A stretch of 64,000 bases of DNA from contig JANQNU010000036.1 in assembly GCA_028279405.1 (NCBI GenBank), forward strand, positions 310,001-374,000, in the 5' to 3' direction. A program made the position numbers and the translations under genes. Below are positions 35,703 to 44,678 of the stretch, in pieces. Below the pieces are notes generated by a model, which was not told where the DNA came from, did no database searches, and saw nothing but the letters and a program-made list of their open reading frames with translations. The DNA is from Phycisphaerae bacterium (GTDB taxonomy: Bacteria > Planctomycetota > Phycisphaerae > UBA1845 > Fen-1342). Numbering within the stretch: the stretch's first letter is position 1; every line of letters begins with the position of its first letter.

Positions 35703-37010
35703 ATGACTGATGCGCTCGCCCGATTCCGCAACAAGATCATCGTGACCGACGTATTGAACGGGCTTGCCAAGCTGCCCGACAACTCAATCGATTGCGTGAT
35801 GACGTCGCCGCCGTACTGGGGCCTGCGCGATTACGGCATCCCGCCAACCGTGTGGGACGGCGATCCCGGTTGCCGTCACAAGTGGAAGCCAGCGACAGTC
35901 AACTCTGCTCGTGAGAAGCGTAACGCCGCGACCAAGAAGGCCGGCGGATCCGCGGTCCGAAACAACCAACTCGGCGCCGAGCTTGGAGCAAGAGATTTCG
36001 GGCAGTTCTGCGTTCATTGCGATGCATGGCGAGGATGCCTCGGCCTTGAACCCACGATCGACCTTTTTCTCAAGCACATGCTCGCTGTCTTCGACGAGGT
36101 GAAGCGCGTTATGAAGCCGACCGGCACCTGCTGGGTCAATCTCGGCGACAGCTACGCCGGCGGCTGGGGCATGAAGCGTGTAGGGCGACCGTCGAGTGGC
36201 CAAGCTAACGCGATTCGCGTACGGTCAAAATCGCTCTGCCTTGTGCCGCATCGGTTCGTCATTGCAATGTCGGAGCGAGGTTGGATCGTTCGCAACCACA
36301 TCGTCTGGTACAAGCCGAACCACATGCCGAGTTCGACGCGTGACCGGTTCGCGAACTCGTGGGACCATGTGTTCCTGATGACGAAGCAGCGACGCTACTA
36401 CTTCGACCTCGACGCGGTCCGCGTGCCGCACCGCTCGCTACCGCGACAATCCGCCAACGCCCGCTCCAAGACGCGCGAAGGCGATCTTAGCCGTGACGTC
36501 GGGGCGGACGGAGCAACCGCGTTCCACCCCAACGGCAAGAATCCTGGTGACTGCTGGACTATTGCCACCCGCCCGGCCGCATTCGCTCACTTCGCGACTT
36601 TCCCGGAGAAGCTGGTCGAAACGCCGATCAAAGCGGGCTGCCCGCGCCTCGTCTGCAAGCAGTGTGGCGCTCCAAAGCGCGACATCCGCTACCGTCCGCC
36701 GAACCCAAACGCCTTCGCAATGAACTACCGCGACGCCCAAGCCGGCAAGCATCTCCCCGGCAAGAAGCGTCTGCGGCCCGACGAAGTTAAGCGCTACGAC
36801 GACCGCGCCTACTCATCTAAAGGCGGTACCTATACCGTCGCCCCTGGCTGCCCATGCAACCGTGGCTACGTGCCCGGTATCGTCCTCGATCCCTTCGCTG
36901 GCACCGCTACTACGTGCGTTGTCGCCAAACGACTGAGACGGAATTATGTCGGCTTCGAAATCAATCAAAGACACGCTGTTCTCGCTGACGATCGATTACT
37001 CAACGTTTAG
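35703..37010 (+). CDS. DNA methyltransferase (N4-cytosine or N6-adenine, beta type)
   Basis: The 435-residue protein has the catalytic motif IV TSPPYWGLRDYG (from residue 34) near the N-terminus and the SAM-binding motif I DPFAGTATTCVVAKRL near the C-terminus, the beta-class order. The S-P-P-Y form is commonest in N4-cytosine enzymes but occurs in some adenine enzymes. The insertions between the motifs contain paired Cys (CVHCDAW; CKQCGAP; GCPCNRGY) that could bind zinc. No matching restriction endonuclease lies directly beside it; the HerA-nuclease gene and HARE-HTH gene upstream are possible partners. Confidence 0.87.
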   Translation: MTDALARFRNKIIVTDVLNGLAKLPDNSIDCVMTSPPYWGLRDYGIPPTVWDGDPGCRHKWKPATVNSAREKRNAATKKAGGSAVRNNQLGAELGARDFGQFCVHCDAWRGCLGLEPTIDLFLKHMLAVFDEVKRVMKPTGTCWVNLGDSYAGGWGMKRVGRPSSGQANAIRVRSKSLCLVPHRFVIAMSERGWIVRNHIVWYKPNHMPSSTRDRFANSWDHVFLMTKQRRYYFDLDAVRVPHRSLPRQSANARSKTREGDLSRDVGADGATAFHPNGKNPGDCWTIATRPAAFAHFATFPEKLVETPIKAGCPRLVCKQCGAPKRDIRYRPPNPNAFAMNYRDAQAGKHLPGKKRLRPDEVKRYDDRAYSSKGGTYTVAPGCPCNRGYVPGIVLDPFAGTATTCVVAKRLRRNYVGFEINQRHAVLADDRLLNV

Positions 37011-37121
37011 TTGAGCATTTTCGTAAGGCAGCCCATCCTCCTCATCAGCCATTGCACGAATGCGTCGATCCCGGTACATCTAAGCAACGATATGATGTAG
37101 GCTATATTAGGGAGGCGATAC

Positions 37122-39035
37122 ATGTCGTCAGCAACTCTTACAAGCTTAGCAATGTTGAAAGTAGCTGTCGACAAGGGGGGTGATTACCTCGACTATTTAC
37201 GTCCGTTTGTGCTACAGGTACTTGTAGATGACAGACCCGATCCTATCCGGGACGACGCGGTCAGAGAGTCGATCAAGCGTCAGTACGGATTGGATATCCC
37301 TCCGCGCGCTGTTCAGATTGTCTTAAAACGTCTGTCCAAGACTCATGCGATAAAAAGGGAGATGGGAACTTTTCACATAACGGGGGGCCTCCCTGACCCA
37401 GGGATATCTGTACGAAGAGCGGCGGCGCAGCGACACATCCGCGCAGTTGTTGATGCGTTGCTGGAATTTACGAAAAACACGCCTAAGCCGATTCAGTCAT
37501 TTGATGAGGGTGTCGACGCCATCTGCGCCTTTTTGTCCGAATTCGTCGTGGACTGCCTTCGAGCATATGTACAGGGAACTGCTATACCCAAGATTTCCGG
37601 AAAGAAAAACAGTGACATCATTTTGGTTAGCGAATTTGTCATTCACCTGCAAGATAGTGCACCGGAAAGGTTTGATAGCTTTAACATACTCGTTCAAGGA
37701 CACATGGTTGCAAATGCACTGCTCTGTCCGGATCTGAACGATGCGCCAAATAACTACAAACGGTTAACGTTCTACTTTGACACTCCTTTGCTTGTTCGTT
37801 TGCTTGGACTGGAGGGCGACGCCGAAAGGCGCGCCGTGGCTGAACTGGCGAAACTAATTCAAAGGCTGAAGGGAAGGATTGCTGCCTTTTCACACTCGCG
37901 CGAGGAACTGGAGCGTGTTCTTAAGGGGGCCGCGGCGCACATTGAGGCGCTTGACGGCCGGGGCGCGATTGTAATGGAGGCGCGGCGACGAGGGACAACC
38001 CAATCCGATTTGCTCCTACTAGCAGGCCGCCTTGATGATGAACTCGCCAGTTGCGGAATTTCCATTATGCCGACTCCAAGATACATTGAAGAGTTCCAGA
38101 TCGATGAGAGAGTATTTGATAAAGTTCTTGAAGATGAATTATTTTACTATAACCCGCGGGCGAAAGAGTATGACATTAACTCGGTTCGCAGCATTTATGT
38201 ACTGCGCTCAGGAACATCGCCCACAACGGTCGAAAAATGCAAGGCGATCCTTGTAAGCAGCAACGCCGCCTTTGCGCGCGCTGCCTTTCGGTACGGGCAA
38301 CAACACGAAGAATCTCGGGAGGTCTCAAGCGTTATTGCCGATTTCAGCCTTGCGAACGTCTCATGGCTCAAGGCTCCGTTGGGAGCGCCGTTCTTGCCGA
38401 CCGCTGAAGTTCTTGCCTTTTCATACGCCGCGCTTCAGCCGTCGACTGCGTTGATGAGTCAGTATCTTCGAGAAATCGACAAACTCCTTAAGAATGGAAG
38501 GGTTTCGGCCAACGACCACCAACTTCTACGAAGTAATGTACTTGCACACGACGAGCTCGTGCGTCTCACGCTGGGAGATGATGAGGCATTGTCGGAAGAG
38601 CTCATTACCGAAACGTTGAGGCGAGTGTCGGACGAAATCAAAAAAGAAGAAGCAGACAAGTTAGACAAGGAAAAGACTGAACATAAAAAAACAAGAGAGC
38701 GCCTAGGCCGAGAGCGATCGGAAAAGATGCTGTTCCGGCAACGCCTTTATTGGCGCCTCCGGCGGCGCGCCAAGGTGTTCTCTTGGATCATTGCCGGCGT
38801 TCTGGGCGTCATGTTGGTCATAGGGGTTGTTGCCGGAGCCGGGTTGGTATCCACCAACCCGGTCGTGGGCTGGGGCCTTGCAGCTCTGTCCGGCCTGGCT
38901 ACGCTCGCGGGTGTTGTGGACCTAATACTTGATTTCTCCGTGAGACAGATGAGAGTCCGCCTAGAAGAATGGTTGCTTGCTCGGGCCATTCAGCGAGAAC
39001 TAGCGGCGGGAATCGACCTAACGGAAGTTAGCTAG
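37122..39035 (+). CDS. Putative wHTH-PIN-like protein with two C-terminal membrane helices
   Basis: GGGAGG lies 6 bases before the ATG of this 637-residue protein. It begins with a winged-helix-like region (about 40-90; RESIKRQYGLDIPPRAVQIVLKRLSKTHAIKREMGTFHI). The centre has a PIN-like order: a strand with Asp (LTFYFDTPLLVRLLG), a helix with Glu (HSREELERVL), then a strand ILVSSNAAFARAA where PIN domains carry their fourth element. A coiled coil (about 510-545) and two membrane helices (about 563-583 and 590-610) end the protein. Membrane anchoring of a possible RNase fits an abortive-infection effector, but this is inference. Confidence 0.7.
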   Translation: MSSATLTSLAMLKVAVDKGGDYLDYLRPFVLQVLVDDRPDPIRDDAVRESIKRQYGLDIPPRAVQIVLKRLSKTHAIKREMGTFHITGGLPDPGISVRRAAAQRHIRAVVDALLEFTKNTPKPIQSFDEGVDAICAFLSEFVVDCLRAYVQGTAIPKISGKKNSDIILVSEFVIHLQDSAPERFDSFNILVQGHMVANALLCPDLNDAPNNYKRLTFYFDTPLLVRLLGLEGDAERRAVAELAKLIQRLKGRIAAFSHSREELERVLKGAAAHIEALDGRGAIVMEARRRGTTQSDLLLLAGRLDDELASCGISIMPTPRYIEEFQIDERVFDKVLEDELFYYNPRAKEYDINSVRSIYVLRSGTSPTTVEKCKAILVSSNAAFARAAFRYGQQHEESREVSSVIADFSLANVSWLKAPLGAPFLPTAEVLAFSYAALQPSTALMSQYLREIDKLLKNGRVSANDHQLLRSNVLAHDELVRLTLGDDEALSEELITETLRRVSDEIKKEEADKLDKEKTEHKKTRERLGRERSEKMLFRQRLYWRLRRRAKVFSWIIAGVLGVMLVIGVVAGAGLVSTNPVVGWGLAALSGLATLAGVVDLILDFSVRQMRVRLEEWLLARAIQRELAAGIDLTEVS

Positions 39036-41022
39036 CGTCGGCCAATCGTGCGTATGGCGCCGGATGCCAATATGCAAGGTGATTGTCGGACGTGTACAGG
39101 GTAATCCAAAGCCGGAGGCGGACGGCAAGGGTCGGCTCGGCTGGGTGGCTTGGCAGTGGGCTGTTCGCTTCGAATGGAAGCGAGGAACTGGCTTTCATCA
39201 GCAACTCGAAAACACGGGCGGCACGTATCTTCAGAAGGGCGCTCTTTAATGCACATGGGCGAATACCCAACTGCGAGATGGCGAACGCGTCAGCCGACAT
39301 CTCGTAGCCGAAGCTGTTCTCTAGGGTGCCGGCGAACCCGCTCCCGAAGAGCGTGATCCGGCCCAGCAGGTGGAGGATGTTGTGCCGGTGGCAGTGCCGC
39401 AGTACGTGATGCGCCAGTTCGTGTGATACGACAGCGTCGAGTTCATCCGGATGGAGCACCTCTAGCGTACCTTCGGAGATTTCGATGTAGCGACGCGAAC
39501 CGCCCAGCCCGAACACATGGGCGGCGGCCCGACAGTCGTTGCTCGGGACAACGGCCAACAGCACGGAAGCTGCATCGAGTTGGTGCAATGTCGCTTCACG
39601 CAACCGGGAGCGAACAATCCGACACGCATCGTTCTCCACATTCTTAAAGATGGTTCTCGCAACCCGACGGCGACACAACACGTAGTGCGAGATGGAACAA
39701 ATCGGTAAACCGATGGCTAGTACGCCGGCGGATCCAAGCGCGACCCGAGCAATCACCGTCCACCAGATCGGATGACCGCCGATCAGGAATGCGACAGCGC
39801 GGCCAACACCTTCTGCAACGCTGGTATCTCGGAGAGCTATGAGGCTCCCGTCGACGATAGCGTCAAGCCCGATTAGCAACACGCCTATGATCCCAATCCA
39901 TACAAGAATACCGAAGCCGATCCACGTTATGGTTAGCGCGGCTTGGAGGCTGCGAAGGAAACGCGCCCCAGACACCGCACGCTGCGTACTTACCGCGGCT
40001 GCGTCTCTCTGCAGCCGAAGACAGGATCGCATAAAGAGATCGACTTGCCGGAGACTGAGGAGCAACATCGCGATCCCGAGCACCAGCGATAGAACGGTTC
40101 CGCCCATAAACACGAACACAAGAACTCGTATTTGCGCGACTTCGTCGGCGTTAGAGCCGTGAGGGGTTGCCAGTGACTCCCAGGCGAACTGCGGAATAGT
40201 CCCTAATCGGTACAGCGGCAAGAATGCTGTGAGCATGAAGAGCAGGCCCAGCACGCTCGTGATCGCCGAGGCTGCCGGCGAGAGCCTCTCCACCACGCCG
40301 GGCCGTCGGAAGCTCAACGCGATCAGAAAGCACAGCGATGCACCGACGGCGAGTAGGATCAGGACCACGAAGGCGCCGAATACGCGGGCAGGCGTCACAG
40401 CGAGATCCAACTCGCTAGCCGTCGCCACGAATCCGCCAATGAGCAGCGCGCCATAGAGGCCAATCAACATCACGCCCGCAAACGTCGACCGCACGCGCTG
40501 CCCAAACGGTTCGCGCGCAAGCAGCTGGTCGTGTTCGTTGATCCGATCAGCTATTTCGTCGAGAAGCAGCGTAGCAAGCCGACTCCCCCGTAGAATTAGC
40601 AGCTCGCAGGAAACAAGGGAGAGCGCGATGCCGACAACCGCCACCGCTAGCATGTCCCCGGAGATACTGGCTGATTGAGCAAAACGGATAAGCGTTCCAT
40701 GGACGCCATATGCGAACAGCACGGCAGCAATGACGACGACCGCGAAAAGCATCCATCGCCCGGGCCGAGCATATCGCATGTCGAAGCGAACAGACGTCCT
40801 CTCGACGGGTGTATCGCGGCGGACATCCCAACTGAAGTCGTGCCGTAGCCCGAATCGATCGAGGACTTTCGCAACGCCTCGGATGCGGGATGGCGATCTC
40901 TCCGTTGTGGCGCTGGCACCGGTCTCTCGTAGAACCACGTCAGTAATCAGTTCGACGAGCGCTTCCGGCTCCATCTTCTCTACGGAATACAGGCTGCCCC
41001 AGGATCGGGATGAGGTGTGCAT
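39028..41022 (-). CDS. M48-family membrane metalloprotease
   Basis: A start at 41022 (preceded by GGAG 9 bases upstream; 41037 is an alternative) gives 664 residues with about nine or ten hydrophobic helices. The C-terminal soluble domain has the zinc motif SHELAHHVLRH (HExxH) and the third-ligand region GYEMSADAFAISQ, the M48 pattern of HtpX/Ste24-like enzymes. The preceding YIEISEGTLEVL with LHPDELDAVV is also typical. It may degrade damaged membrane proteins or act in a defence response. It ends 8 bases inside the convergent wHTH-PIN gene and is divergent from the next gene. Confidence 0.85.
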   Translation of the reverse strand: MHTSSRSWGSLYSVEKMEPEALVELITDVVLRETGASATTERSPSRIRGVAKVLDRFGLRHDFSWDVRRDTPVERTSVRFDMRYARPGRWMLFAVVVIAAVLFAYGVHGTLIRFAQSASISGDMLAVAVVGIALSLVSCELLILRGSRLATLLLDEIADRINEHDQLLAREPFGQRVRSTFAGVMLIGLYGALLIGGFVATASELDLAVTPARVFGAFVVLILLAVGASLCFLIALSFRRPGVVERLSPAASAITSVLGLLFMLTAFLPLYRLGTIPQFAWESLATPHGSNADEVAQIRVLVFVFMGGTVLSLVLGIAMLLLSLRQVDLFMRSCLRLQRDAAAVSTQRAVSGARFLRSLQAALTITWIGFGILVWIGIIGVLLIGLDAIVDGSLIALRDTSVAEGVGRAVAFLIGGHPIWWTVIARVALGSAGVLAIGLPICSISHYVLCRRRVARTIFKNVENDACRIVRSRLREATLHQLDAASVLLAVVPSNDCRAAAHVFGLGGSRRYIEISEGTLEVLHPDELDAVVSHELAHHVLRHCHRHNILHLLGRITLFGSGFAGTLENSFGYEMSADAFAISQLGIRPCALKSALLKIRAARVFELLMKASSSLPFEANSPLPSHPAEPTLAVRLRLWITLYTSDNHLAYWHPAPYARLADAS

Positions 41023-41115
41023 CCGTTCCGACTCCATCGGCGTTGGTACGGTAGCAATGACTCGGTGCGAATTGTACCATTGCTAAACGCCCCGGTCGCA
41101 TCGTGGAGGATGGCA

Positions 41116-42015
41116 GTGGCCCAACTCGATCAAAACAACATACCGGCAATAACACTCCGGATCGTCGAGGCGTTCATTACCAAACATCGTCCCGATGAGA
41201 CGTTCCTACTGTCGTCGTTGCCGCGATTCATCGGACGGCTGAGCGCTGGTGAGGCAGACTCGTCCGGACGCGCCGTGACAGACTTCGGGCTGCCGGTGGA
41301 TGGTGGTACCGGCGGACCGCGGATTGCGACGCCATATGCCACGATGACAGTCTGGGCAGTTCTCCAGGAGCTACGACAACTCGGTCTGGAGCCGACGCGG
41401 GACAAGGTCGAATCGGTCGTGCGGCACGCGGCGCAGCAGTTCGGCGCGACAAAGCCACTGATCGAGGAACTCGCTATGCATCTCACCGCACAACTCATGG
41501 CGGAATTTGGTAGCCCGACACCGCCAACGGAAGAAATCGGGTCCGAAACGTACATCGTCGAGTGGTTCGACCGGCGATGTGGTCCGATGGAAGAGCCGAC
41601 GCCCGAACAGGGTTCCTTCGGCGAACCGGATGTCGAGTCGAGATTCCGCAAGAAACGAAGTCAGTTTGATCTCTTCGTGGATGAACCGCGATTGGCGATT
41701 TATATCGCCGGCTCCAAGGAGAATCGGTGGCCACTGCTCGAGCCGCAACAGTGTCGTTTCCTGTTCCAGGTGCTCCAGGCGTTCAAGCGGCGGTTCCTTC
41801 CATACGACATGATCGAGCCCAACAACGATCGCCTCCCGGAAAAGGGCCGGTCGCGTACAAAGAGCGAGCTCAACAATCACCTCGGGGGCATCCTCAACTC
41901 GATCGTCAAGGCCAAGAAGGGTGCGGAACGCTACAGCGTTGAAGGGCAATTTCCGTACTGCTGGATTCGCCGATCGAATGAGCCTTCATTGCTGGCTGCT
42001 GAACGAAGTAGTTAA
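41116..42015 (+). CDS. Unknown protein with possible C-terminal winged helix
   Basis: A GTG at 41116 is chosen because GGAGG lies 6 bases upstream, while the in-frame ATG at 41110 touches it. The 299-residue product has a helical N-terminal third (ITLRIVEAFITKHRPDETFLLSSLPRF; ELRQLGLEPTRDKVESVVRHAA), an acidic middle, and a C-terminal segment (LLEPQQCRFLFQVLQAF...KSELNNHLGGILNSIVKAK) that resembles the winged helix at the end of some bacterial regulators. It is divergent from the M48 protease gene with a 93-base gap, so it may regulate that gene. Confidence 0.65.
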   Translation: MAQLDQNNIPAITLRIVEAFITKHRPDETFLLSSLPRFIGRLSAGEADSSGRAVTDFGLPVDGGTGGPRIATPYATMTVWAVLQELRQLGLEPTRDKVESVVRHAAQQFGATKPLIEELAMHLTAQLMAEFGSPTPPTEEIGSETYIVEWFDRRCGPMEEPTPEQGSFGEPDVESRFRKKRSQFDLFVDEPRLAIYIAGSKENRWPLLEPQQCRFLFQVLQAFKRRFLPYDMIEPNNDRLPEKGRSRTKSELNNHLGGILNSIVKAKKGAERYSVEGQFPYCWIRRSNEPSLLAAERSS

Positions 42016-42311
42016 GGGAGCGGCGGGGGCCGGCAGCAGCAAGCACCACGACATCAGTTCACCTCGTCCAGCGTCAGCTTGTGGTGTCGCGACTTGTCTG
42101 CGCGATCTTCACGTCAGTTCACGTCCCAGCCACGATCACATACTAGTACTGTGTATTGATCTTCGGTGACTGACGGGTTCGGACACGCCGCCTGAAGAAT
42201 CCGCAATAAAGACATTTCCCCGAAACTTACCCGAGCGTTGACCGAAACATCGTTCCGAAAATCACGGCCGTCCAAGTCGTACTTGATCTCGAATCAAAAA
42301 GGAACGCCGTG
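42016..42311. other. Spacer before the HerA-Hsp70 operon
   Basis: Nearly 300 bases without a gene. It must carry the promoter of the operon that begins at 42312. No convincing hexamers, repeats or hairpins were recognised. Confidence 0.35.
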
Positions 42312-42491
42312 ATGAACCCGTGGACGTTGAACGCTCTTCGATTGCTGCAGGACCTGATCCGCTTCGCGTTGTGGGCGGCGTTGATCATCAACGCCGGCAT
42401 GGCCGCGATCTTTTCCATCTGGTTCGTCGGCCATTTCCTCTGGTCGCTTTCCGGATGGGCGCAGCGAGTCCTCTTCTCCAACCCGTGGTGA
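42312..42491 (+). CDS. Small membrane protein, first gene of HerA-Hsp70 operon
   Basis: The ATG follows AAGGA by 8 bases. The 59-residue product has two hydrophobic helices (FALWAALIINAGMAAIF and FVGHFLWSLSGW), probably one hairpin in the inner membrane. No family is recognised. Only 4 bases separate it from the next gene, so it belongs to the operon and could anchor the complex at the membrane, as two other products of the operon also carry membrane helices. Confidence 0.62.
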   Translation: MNPWTLNALRLLQDLIRFALWAALIINAGMAAIFSIWFVGHFLWSLSGWAQRVLFSNPW

Positions 42492-42495
42492 AACG

Positions 42496-42900
42496 ATGCA
42501 ACCGATCCGAAGTGAACGAACGCGGAAGGTGGCTTCGTCGTCGTGGGACGCGAGCGACCACCCCGTTCAACAGGACGACACCGACCACACACTATCGCAG
42601 GCCGGTGCGATCGAATCCGACCGCACGACGCAACAGATGGCCTGCCACTGCGGTTGCCTGCGACCGCCGGCCGGGTTCTGTGCCGAATGCAATCAGCTGA
42701 TTTGCGAAGTGTGCTATGCCCGCTGTTCAGGCTGCAACAAGCCGATCGGCCCGTGCCACTACGTCAAATCGCAAGACCGCACCGGCCGCGTGCTTGTCGA
42801 GTGCCGGTCGTGCAACGGCGCCCGCAAACGCAAGTCACTCATCACCGGTCTGTGGCGTGGGATCGCCTCACTTGTGATCGACTTCGAGGATGAACGATGA
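42496..42900 (+). CDS. Cys-rich zinc-binding protein
   Basis: The 134-residue protein has a disordered N-terminal half and a Cys cluster in the second half: CHCGCLRPPAGFCAECNQLICEVC, then CSGCNKPIGPCHY and CRSCNGA, enough ligands for two or three zinc ions in a treble-clef or B-box-like arrangement. A hydrophobic segment (LITGLWRGIASLVIDF) lies near the end. Its stop overlaps the HerA gene start as ATGA, so the products are probably made in equal amounts and may interact. Confidence 0.68.
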   Translation: MQPIRSERTRKVASSSWDASDHPVQQDDTDHTLSQAGAIESDRTTQQMACHCGCLRPPAGFCAECNQLICEVCYARCSGCNKPIGPCHYVKSQDRTGRVLVECRSCNGARKRKSLITGLWRGIASLVIDFEDER

Positions 42901-44678
42901 ACGCACGTCACGATGACATTCCTGATCTGCTGCATGACATCGTCTATGCCGAGCAGAACCAGTTGATGGAGGACGCACCAGCGCAGGCAATGATGCGGGC
43001 CATCCGGTTTGGCGTCGGCGACGGCCTGCCGATCGCGGAGTTGCAGAAGCGTGTCCGCGACCACAAGCAGGACCGCTTCCGCGAGGGCGTTTTCTTGGCC
43101 GCCCAGCTCGCCCGCGGCGAAATCGTCCTTGGCGGTGGCCAAAATGGGCGCGAGCTCCGCATCCCGCTACAGACGCTCAATCACCATACGCTGACGGTCG
43201 CGGGCACCGGCTCGGGGAAGACCAACCGAGCACAACTCGTTGCCCTGCAAGTCGCACCGCGCGTCCGCGGCCTTTGGCTTATGGACTGCCGCAAGGCCGA
43301 GTTCGCGAAACTGAAGCAGGCACTCGAACGGATCGGCGTCCAACTCGCAATCGTTCGCGCCCGGTCGATGCGCTTCAATCCGTTACAGGTGCCGGTCGGC
43401 GTTGAACCCGCCGAGTGGATTCCGCGCCTCGCCGACATGCTCGTGATGGTGCTGACGCTTCCGCCGCGAGCGTCGAAGGTCCTGCAGATCGTCCTGCGTC
43501 GACTCTACGACGGTGCCGGGATCTTCGCTGGCGGCAAGCAATTCCCGACGCTGTTCGACCTGTTCGACGTCGTGAAAGCGGACAAGCAGCTCAACCCACC
43601 GGCCCGGTCGGCGATTCTCGACAACCTCGAATCGCTGTTCGCGTCGCTCGGCCCCGACGTGCTCGGCTACCGCCGCGGCTGGACGACGCACGACCTCGCC
43701 CGCCTGCCAATCAACTTCGTCCTCGGCGGCGTCTCCGAAGTCGCCCAGAACCTGATCATCAACTGGCTCCTGCTGGCGGAATTCAACAGCCGCGTCGCCC
43801 GCGGCGTCTCGAACCGCCCGCTCGACCTCTTCGTCGCGATCGACGAGGGCCAACGCCTTCTCGCCGCGTCGTCCGCCCAGAACAACGCCCTGGCCGACCT
43901 GTGGCCGCTTGTCCGCGGCACAGGGATCGGAGTCGACGTCGCGGTCCCGACCGGCCACGGCCTGATGCCCGCTGCAATGTCGTTCAGTGCGACGAAGTTC
44001 ATGGGTCGTTGCGGGAGCGCGTCCGACTACGAACTGATAGGACGGTCGATGGGGCTTTCGCGCGAACAGCTCGACTGGGTCTTCCATCACACGCGTCCCG
44101 GACGCTTCGTCGCGCAGGTCGGCGATGGACCGTGGCGATACCCATTTGTGCTCGACGTCCCGATGCTGCAGTTGCGGTCAGTGACCGATCTTGATCGAGA
44201 GGACCTCGGGCCACTGGCCGGCCTCGAAGTCGTGTCGGCGACGTCGGAAGGCGCGACCGAAACCGTGTCGGCGACCGATCCGGCGAGGCTAGCGTTGACC
44301 ACGCCGGGAACGAGTTCCACGGCATCGCCAATTACATCTACTAATGGTCCCGCAACCGGGCACGATCTCGCGGGCGCACATGATCCCATAACCGCACACG
44401 AGGCGACCCTCGGCGACGAACGTGACTACCGTTTTCTGAAGACGGTGGTCGACCACCCGCTGCTGCGGTCGAGTGCATATCCGAAGCTGGCCGGGGTTGG
44501 GCCGCAGACGGCGATCAGGATCCGCCATCGACTGATCGCGGGAGGCCTGTTGCGCGAGCACCGGGTCGAGTCGGCCGGCCGCGGTCGCAGTGCGATCGTG
44601 CTCGAAGCGACCCCGACCGGCGTCGTCGCCGTCGCCCAACATCAACATAAGGAGGAAGGGGGTCCGTCATGTTCGTGA
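42897..44678 (+). CDS. HerA/FtsK-type ATPase with C-terminal wHTH
   Basis: The 593-residue protein has Walker A AGTGSGKT (102-109), a LWLMDCRK strand after it, and Walker B LDLFVAIDEGQ (309-319), as in HerA/VirB4 DNA translocases. After a Thr/Ser-rich linker (about 450-500), a winged-helix-like segment (FLKTVVDHP...RIRHRLIAGGLL...TPTGVVAV) corresponds to that in the ATPase at 32871. It lacks the C-terminal nuclease domain of that protein; a similar nuclease is encoded by the next gene, which overlaps by 10 bases. Confidence 0.82.
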   Translation: MNARHDDIPDLLHDIVYAEQNQLMEDAPAQAMMRAIRFGVGDGLPIAELQKRVRDHKQDRFREGVFLAAQLARGEIVLGGGQNGRELRIPLQTLNHHTLTVAGTGSGKTNRAQLVALQVAPRVRGLWLMDCRKAEFAKLKQALERIGVQLAIVRARSMRFNPLQVPVGVEPAEWIPRLADMLVMVLTLPPRASKVLQIVLRRLYDGAGIFAGGKQFPTLFDLFDVVKADKQLNPPARSAILDNLESLFASLGPDVLGYRRGWTTHDLARLPINFVLGGVSEVAQNLIINWLLLAEFNSRVARGVSNRPLDLFVAIDEGQRLLAASSAQNNALADLWPLVRGTGIGVDVAVPTGHGLMPAAMSFSATKFMGRCGSASDYELIGRSMGLSREQLDWVFHHTRPGRFVAQVGDGPWRYPFVLDVPMLQLRSVTDLDREDLGPLAGLEVVSATSEGATETVSATDPARLALTTPGTSSTASPITSTNGPATGHDLAGAHDPITAHEATLGDERDYRFLKTVVDHPLLRSSAYPKLAGVGPQTAIRIRHRLIAGGLLREHRVESAGRGRSAIVLEATPTGVVAVAQHQHKEEGGPSCS

